A DNA stretch of 64,000 bases from positions 124,001 through 188,000 of the forward strand of contig JAGYXB010000141.1 in the NCBI GenBank assembly GCA_022495005.1, given 5' to 3'. Below, in pieces: positions 59,589 to 64,000 of the stretch. The stretch's first letter is position 1. Each line of letters opens with the position of its first letter. The position numbers and the translations under genes were made by a program. The stretch is from Rhyacophila brunnea. Lineage: Eukaryota > Arthropoda > Insecta > Trichoptera > Rhyacophilidae. The notes below the pieces were generated by a model. The model worked only from the letters and a program-made list of their open reading frames with translations, searched no databases and was not told the origin of the DNA.

Positions 59589-59886
59589 TGCCAAAGCACA
59601 CTGCGAATGACTGTGCGATGCGTAAAAAGCACTTAGCATAATCTTTGTGCTCTGCGATACGTAGGTACATTCTTTCTCATACTACTGTTTCATCAATTAC
59701 GTGTTAAAGTTTTTTTCACACTATATTATGGTACATTGGCTAAACAACTGTAACGTCAATTAATTTTATGGAGTAAATAGGTGAAGAAAACGTACAGGCA
59801 CACTTATATTTAGTATTTATTATTATTATACTTACAGAATTTAATGGTTCATTCTTTTACGTAATATGCCTAGGCCATGCCTAGAC

Positions 59887-60178
59887 CATGGCCCCCACAA
59901 AGGGGGGGAGCTGACAGGACCCTAGCCTGGGGGCCCGGCGAGACGAGTCGATCAGATAAGTGAGATAAGCACACATGACAAATTTATTATTTAAAATTAC
60001 TCGTACGATACAATTTTTAATTGTGTATCAATACTCGGACAATTCTATAATTCAAATGGGTGTAGTAAAATATAGGAGATACAAAAAAACACTAAATAAT
60101 ATACACATTAATTTTATCGCGTACACCATTTGAAAAATGCTACTGTAGAGCGTCACACTGCCTTTATCCTTAGCGATG
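59887..60178 (-). mobile_element. CATGGCC-family hAT-like element, reverse copy
   Basis: CATGGCCCCCACAAAGGGGG at 59887 is the right terminus, followed by GGGGGCCCGGCGAGACGAGT and the AT-rich middle (ACAATTTTTAATTGTGTATC, AATTCAAATGGGTGTAGTA) in inverse order relative to 17107-17497. The far end stops at CTTTATCCTTAGCGAT, about 70 bases short of the terminus. Its flank duplication cannot be checked because one end is missing. Confidence 0.82.
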
Positions 60179-60734
60179 GTGCCCACAGAACGCGTCGAGC
60201 GGGCGAAGTCGGCGTATTAAGTGTTTATTCATAACCATAATCACACGTCTCTCGCCGCGCATTACCCTTCACCTATGTAATAAGCGGCCCAAGCAGCACA
60301 AAACAATTATTTTACAGCATCTCTCATAACAAAGCAATAAAAATATTATATTATTTCGGGGCTTGTAATAAATATTTACGACGACATTATTCAACCAGCG
60401 AAATAAAGGACATGCAATAAAATTAAACAATGCGTTCTCTGTTATTAAATAATGACTTTTCGCCCGTCGATCGACGACGTCGTCCAGAGTGTGATTTTGC
60501 TCGCTGTGTTCAATGAATGGACTCCATTGTATTTTCTTTCATTCGTATCGCCGAGAAGCGGTGATTCGCGAAAAAACGATGATTCATGCGGCGGGCGCGT
60601 ATAATGCGTCGCCAAATCCAGTGGGCGCGTATAATGCGTCGCCAAATCCAGTGGGCGCTGGCGTATTTGATTACGTTGTATTTTCGATGATTTACGCGCC
60701 ACTTGTAGAAATTTTGCGCGAGCGCCGCACTCGC
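60179..60734. other. Unassigned, GC-richer segment between two CATGGCC fragments
   Basis: Both strands are open over 60445-60702 and the plus strand to 60872, but the frame runs into the transposon fragment at 60735. There is no start context, splice signal or recognisable domain. It contains the 30-bp tandem duplication. Confidence 0.45.
60593..60652 (+). repeat. Exact 30-bp tandem duplication
   Basis: The unit starts GGGCGCGTATAATGCGTCGC and continues CAAATCCAGT. It occurs twice (60593-60622 and 60623-60652), followed by GGGCGC of a third start. Being a multiple of three, it keeps both overlapping open frames open, which proves nothing about coding. Exact identity suggests a recent event. 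Confidence 0.95.
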
Positions 60735-60822
60735 TGCGTCAATGGGCTTTATGCCTTAGCGATAGATAGGGAGGCCGCCAAAGATCCTAGCTTGGGGGCA
60801 CGCTTCAGGATGTGGGGGCCAT
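60735..60822 (-). mobile_element. CATGGCC-family hAT-like fragment (left end)
   Basis: The complement reads ATGGCCCCCACATCCTGAAG, then CAAGCTAGGATCTTTGG, then CTATCGCTAAGG, matching the left end of 17107-17497. It lies in the same orientation as the 59887 copy but overlaps it in the CCTTAGCGAT word, so it is probably from a second copy. Confidence 0.78.
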
Positions 60823-63265
60823 ACTTAGGACACATACAGTCCAGAAAAACACGACTGTCAAAGTCAAAGTAAGGCGCCAACTAATAAAATGGGTGACCGA
60901 AACTTTAATTTTAATGGATACTGTAGGTTTTTACTAGCCCTTAAATGATTTTTTTCTCTTTATATGGAAGCAATTGAGCTCTTCTCTAAATGGAAGGCTA
61001 TTCTGCTTTACAATGGTTTACAAAAGTATACATACACTTTTTTAACTACAGACATAAATAGTTACATTATTAATAATACAGAATTACATTTTTGTTACAC
61101 TATACACTAGACATTTACGTTATATTTTTGCAGAAATTCATGTACAATTTTCATAACTGAAATATTTGGTTTTGCCAGGAACGAATTAATCGTGAAAGGA
61201 GGGTATCGTTTGTATGCTGATGTAATGTTAAAATATTAATTCGCAAATGTGCGCAATCTGTGGCGTCACTGTAAATAACCCTTTGTCAGGCCTGGCTGCG
61301 GGGTAACTTTGACCGGATCCCACAGGCTAATGAAAACTAATGAACGTCCCGCTTTGACGCGAGGATATCCATATATTTGCTCACAAAACTGAAACCACAA
61401 CGGGAGGCTAGGAGTTGTCTGATTATGATTTGCTTACCTGTGACCTGCGCCGCCGGGGAAACCGAGTGCATTGAACAGGTTAAAATAATTGCACGAAATA
61501 CTTACACAAATTAAGCATAGCCAATATTTTGATTGCGAACGATTACCACATACAGAAAATATTAAAAAAAAAACCAGGTACCTACACTGATAATACTGCC
61601 TACGACCTACGTATTCACATTAAATGAGTCGCCTAGGCATAGAGACATAACTCACATTTTGCATTTTTGTCATTTTTGTGTTAGATGTACCAAAGGATCC
61701 TAAAGGCATTAATTTATATAAAGAAAAATAGTTGGCTATCAAAAGTCACTTTAAAGTTTAAACAATATGAAAATCGTTGTTAAAGTTGACGTTTGGTGTC
61801 ATGTCATAGCTCACATGTTTCAATGAATAATGTGAGTTCTGTCATCAAGCTCTTTCTAACCTATCAGAGAGCTATACATATACCTCACTGTGAGCTGTGT
61901 CTGCAGTATTATATATATATATAAAATAATGTAAATCGACTCACTCACTCATTAATATTCAATGGAGTCCAATACTTTTCTTCTAATTCAAGAAACAGTG
62001 CTCTGGTGGTTTTTTAGATTATCTCAAATCTCGATTTTTGGAATATGGAAGTTACTAGGCAACTCAAATATAATAGTATTAAAAATATGAACACAAGAGG
62101 CTTACAAAGGTACAATTTAAAATTAACATTTCAATAACAAGATATACGGCAATAGCGTATTGGTAATATACGCGAAAGGTAAACTTTTTGGCCAAATTGA
62201 ATCTGAATGCGTTTGTGGTGAAGTCACAACATATTTGTGTGTGCTTTTCTTAAAGCATCTGTGTTTGTGATTGTATATATTATTCTATTACTAAAGACAC
62301 TACGATCTCACTACACTATCTACTGTCATTTTGGGCCTCGTGGCCTGTTGCAGTGCTAAATAAGTATATGAATATATTTTTATATTATCTAAAAATGTGA
62401 CACCGTTAGTACCTGCGATATTCGAAATGGTCCTGCAAATGAAAATATTCTACGTTAAAATCTTTGTTCAGTTTTAAGTGTCACAATCGGATTTAGTTAA
62501 TATCAATTGAGTAAATAATATGCACCTACCGATATTTAAGATCGCCGTAAAAACTCACCAGCGAAGAAACGAGTAAGCAATAACGGTACCATTAAATAGT
62601 AATAATACAAAAAGGGGCTATATAAAAGCACAACATCAAGTTTATTGCTACAAAGTAGAAGTCTTTTATGAACATGAACGATAATTGGAAAAGCTAACAC
62701 GCTCTATTGGAAAAGCGACGCGTTTTCTTTGAAAAAGAATCACCATCAAAGTGTACACATAAATTTTAATGTCATCAGAGTATGCTTTACGACGAAATTT
62801 GTAGGTGACACGGGGCATAAAAGACAGCGTGTAAATATACTCTATGACTTTATGGCCGCCGTATCATTGTCGATGTGACCCCTCGCCCTTCCGAAATGAT
62901 TTTATAGCGTACTTTATTGCCGCAGTTTGTTCATAAAAATATTATTGCCAGATGCAAAAAGCTCCCCCCCGTCAAAAGCGCGTAAAATTTTAACGCCCGG
63001 CTCAAAGAGAAATTAAAAATCCTACTAAATGAGTTAAAATACTGCCGAAGTAGATATAACTAAAAACGTTTCGGGGACATGGGCCATGATTGAAATGTAA
63101 AGTCAAATAGAAATGTCACAACGTTACATCAAAATAATCTTCGTAAAATATAAATTTGTCATAAAAAATAAATAAAAATATGATTTACATTTAGTGGATT
63201 TCTTGGAAAGTTGTGTGAGAGATTATTATCAAGAAAATGTATTTACAATAACGTTTATGTGTTAT
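60823..63265. other. No recognisable feature
   Basis: AT-rich with an AT dinucleotide run at about 61910-61923. No domain or repeat boundary that I can support. Confidence 0.4.
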
Positions 63266-63867
63266 AATGAATGACTTCATTGAGGGCAATGAAAGAATGA
63301 AATGAAGCTGGCCATTCAGGGGTACCATACCATATCAGTGGATACCAGAAAACCTGGACTGGAATGAGGCTATAAAGAAAATGGGCCGAAGTATGTGGAT
63401 AGATTTTCACCATATGGCATCATTAGAAAAGGGGAAATGGAGTAAGTCTATTCTACCATCACCACGAGAGGTGCCCTGGTTTGTAGAGTCTCCTTTGACG
63501 AGGAATGAGCTTAAGTTAATGCTGAAGCTAAGAACAGGGCACACAATGGGCAAAAGATTTGATGTCCTCATGGGAAGAAGCGAATCGCAACTCTGCGATG
63601 AATGTCTCATTGTACATATAGCCAGTACAATGCCCTAAATATGAACTTCACAGAGTACAGCTGCGAATTGCGGATATCTATGAGAATGTCGACGAATTGA
63701 AGGGTGTTCTGGCTGGGTAAGACGGAAGAGCTAGGCAAAATTGTAAAGTTATTTAACAGAATAGGACGACCTGATCGACGGATCCCCTTCTAGAAGAGAA
63801 GAGGCGATATGACAGCGAGTCGCAGTCAAAGCCTCGGTAAAATCACAAAAAAAAAATGAATGACTTC
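63266..63867 (+). mobile_element. 5'-truncated LINE tail with poly-A and 13-bp TSD
   Basis: The body is 63279-63854 with AATGAATGACTTC at 63266-63278 and 63855-63867. A poly-A tract immediately precedes the right duplication. The plus-strand frame at 63381-63638 reads WFVESPLTRNELKLMLKLRT then GHTMGKR and CDEC. After a frame change near 63610 it continues CPKYELHRVQLRIADIYENV to a stop. The order LTR-RTGH / CxxC / H..CPxY is the C-terminal Cys-His region after the RNase H of I/LOA/Outcast-type LINEs. The exact clade is uncertain. The frameshift and stops make it non-functional. Confidence 0.87.
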
Positions 63868-64000
63868 CATGAATTATATTATGATAAGTGGTCATTATGA
63901 ATTTACGGTATCTATTAATTAATTTTTGTATCAGAACCTGCGCGCCCATTAACGCCGTCTGTGGTTGCGTTTTCATGTGGGGCCAACAGCCGTTCGGTGG
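63868..64000. other. No recognisable feature
   Basis: Window end. Too short to interpret. Confidence 0.4.

Noticed and set aside
1..64000. CRISPR array, operon, riboswitch or bacterial-type gene system
   Set aside because: No regularly spaced repeats, no ribosome-binding-site-led gene strings; the insect-type repeat content rules out a prokaryotic reading.

Overview
The window looks like a stretch of nuclear DNA from an insect, most probably a moth or butterfly (Lepidoptera). The sequence is AT-rich, carries many short TACCTAC/GTAGGTA words, has a (TTAGG)9 array of the insect telomere type, and contains retrotransposon ends of the RTE, R1 and Jockey types familiar from lepidopteran genomes. 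The species cannot be named from the sequence, and another insect order is possible. There is no bacterial-style gene organisation, rRNA gene or CRISPR array.

No complete host protein gene can be supported. Almost all interpretable sequence is mobile-element debris. The one host-like signal is a candidate promoter and first exon at about 30.19-30.33 kb: a TATA box, a short leader, an ATG and a near-consensus splice donor. Most longer open frames are chance frames or lie inside repeats.

Layout. 0.8-2.6 kb: an R1 LINE remnant, a hairpin element with a 12-bp target-site duplication (TSD) and an inverted repeat. 5.9-7.6 kb: a MITE, a tRNA-like remnant and LINE remnants. 11.4-23.2 kb: a dense DNA-transposon zone with hAT elements bearing exact 8-bp TSDs, one of which holds a decayed transposase, plus several MITE families and the telomere-like array. 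24.3-28.4 kb: foldback elements, one carrying an inserted RTE-like LINE, beside a 540-bp near-perfect palindrome. 30.2-30.7 kb: the candidate promoter/exon and an inverted repeat. 32.6-39.2 kb: more palindromes and MITEs. 40.9-42.7 kb: a 5'-truncated R1-clade LINE with a 10-bp TSD, whose reading frame is broken at a poly-C run. 43.1 kb: the second copy of the hairpin element. 44.6-47.2 kb: a hAT MITE, a Jockey-like LINE tail, a 183-bp tandem duplication and an RTE remnant. 49.7-50.0 kb: an RTE tail with a 12-bp TSD. 54.2-55.6 kb: three MITEs of different families side by side. 58-61 kb: a tRNA-derived SINE-like element and hAT-like fragments. 63.3-63.9 kb: a LINE tail with a poly-A tract and a 13-bp TSD.

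The most unusual item is a small repeat present as two copies 41 kb apart in opposite orientation. It folds from its first base into a long hairpin, continues into an A-rich 3' tail, and each copy has its own 12-15 bp TSD. That combines a MITE-like shape with the integration signature of LINE machinery. All calls come from reading the sequence; no database search was possible.
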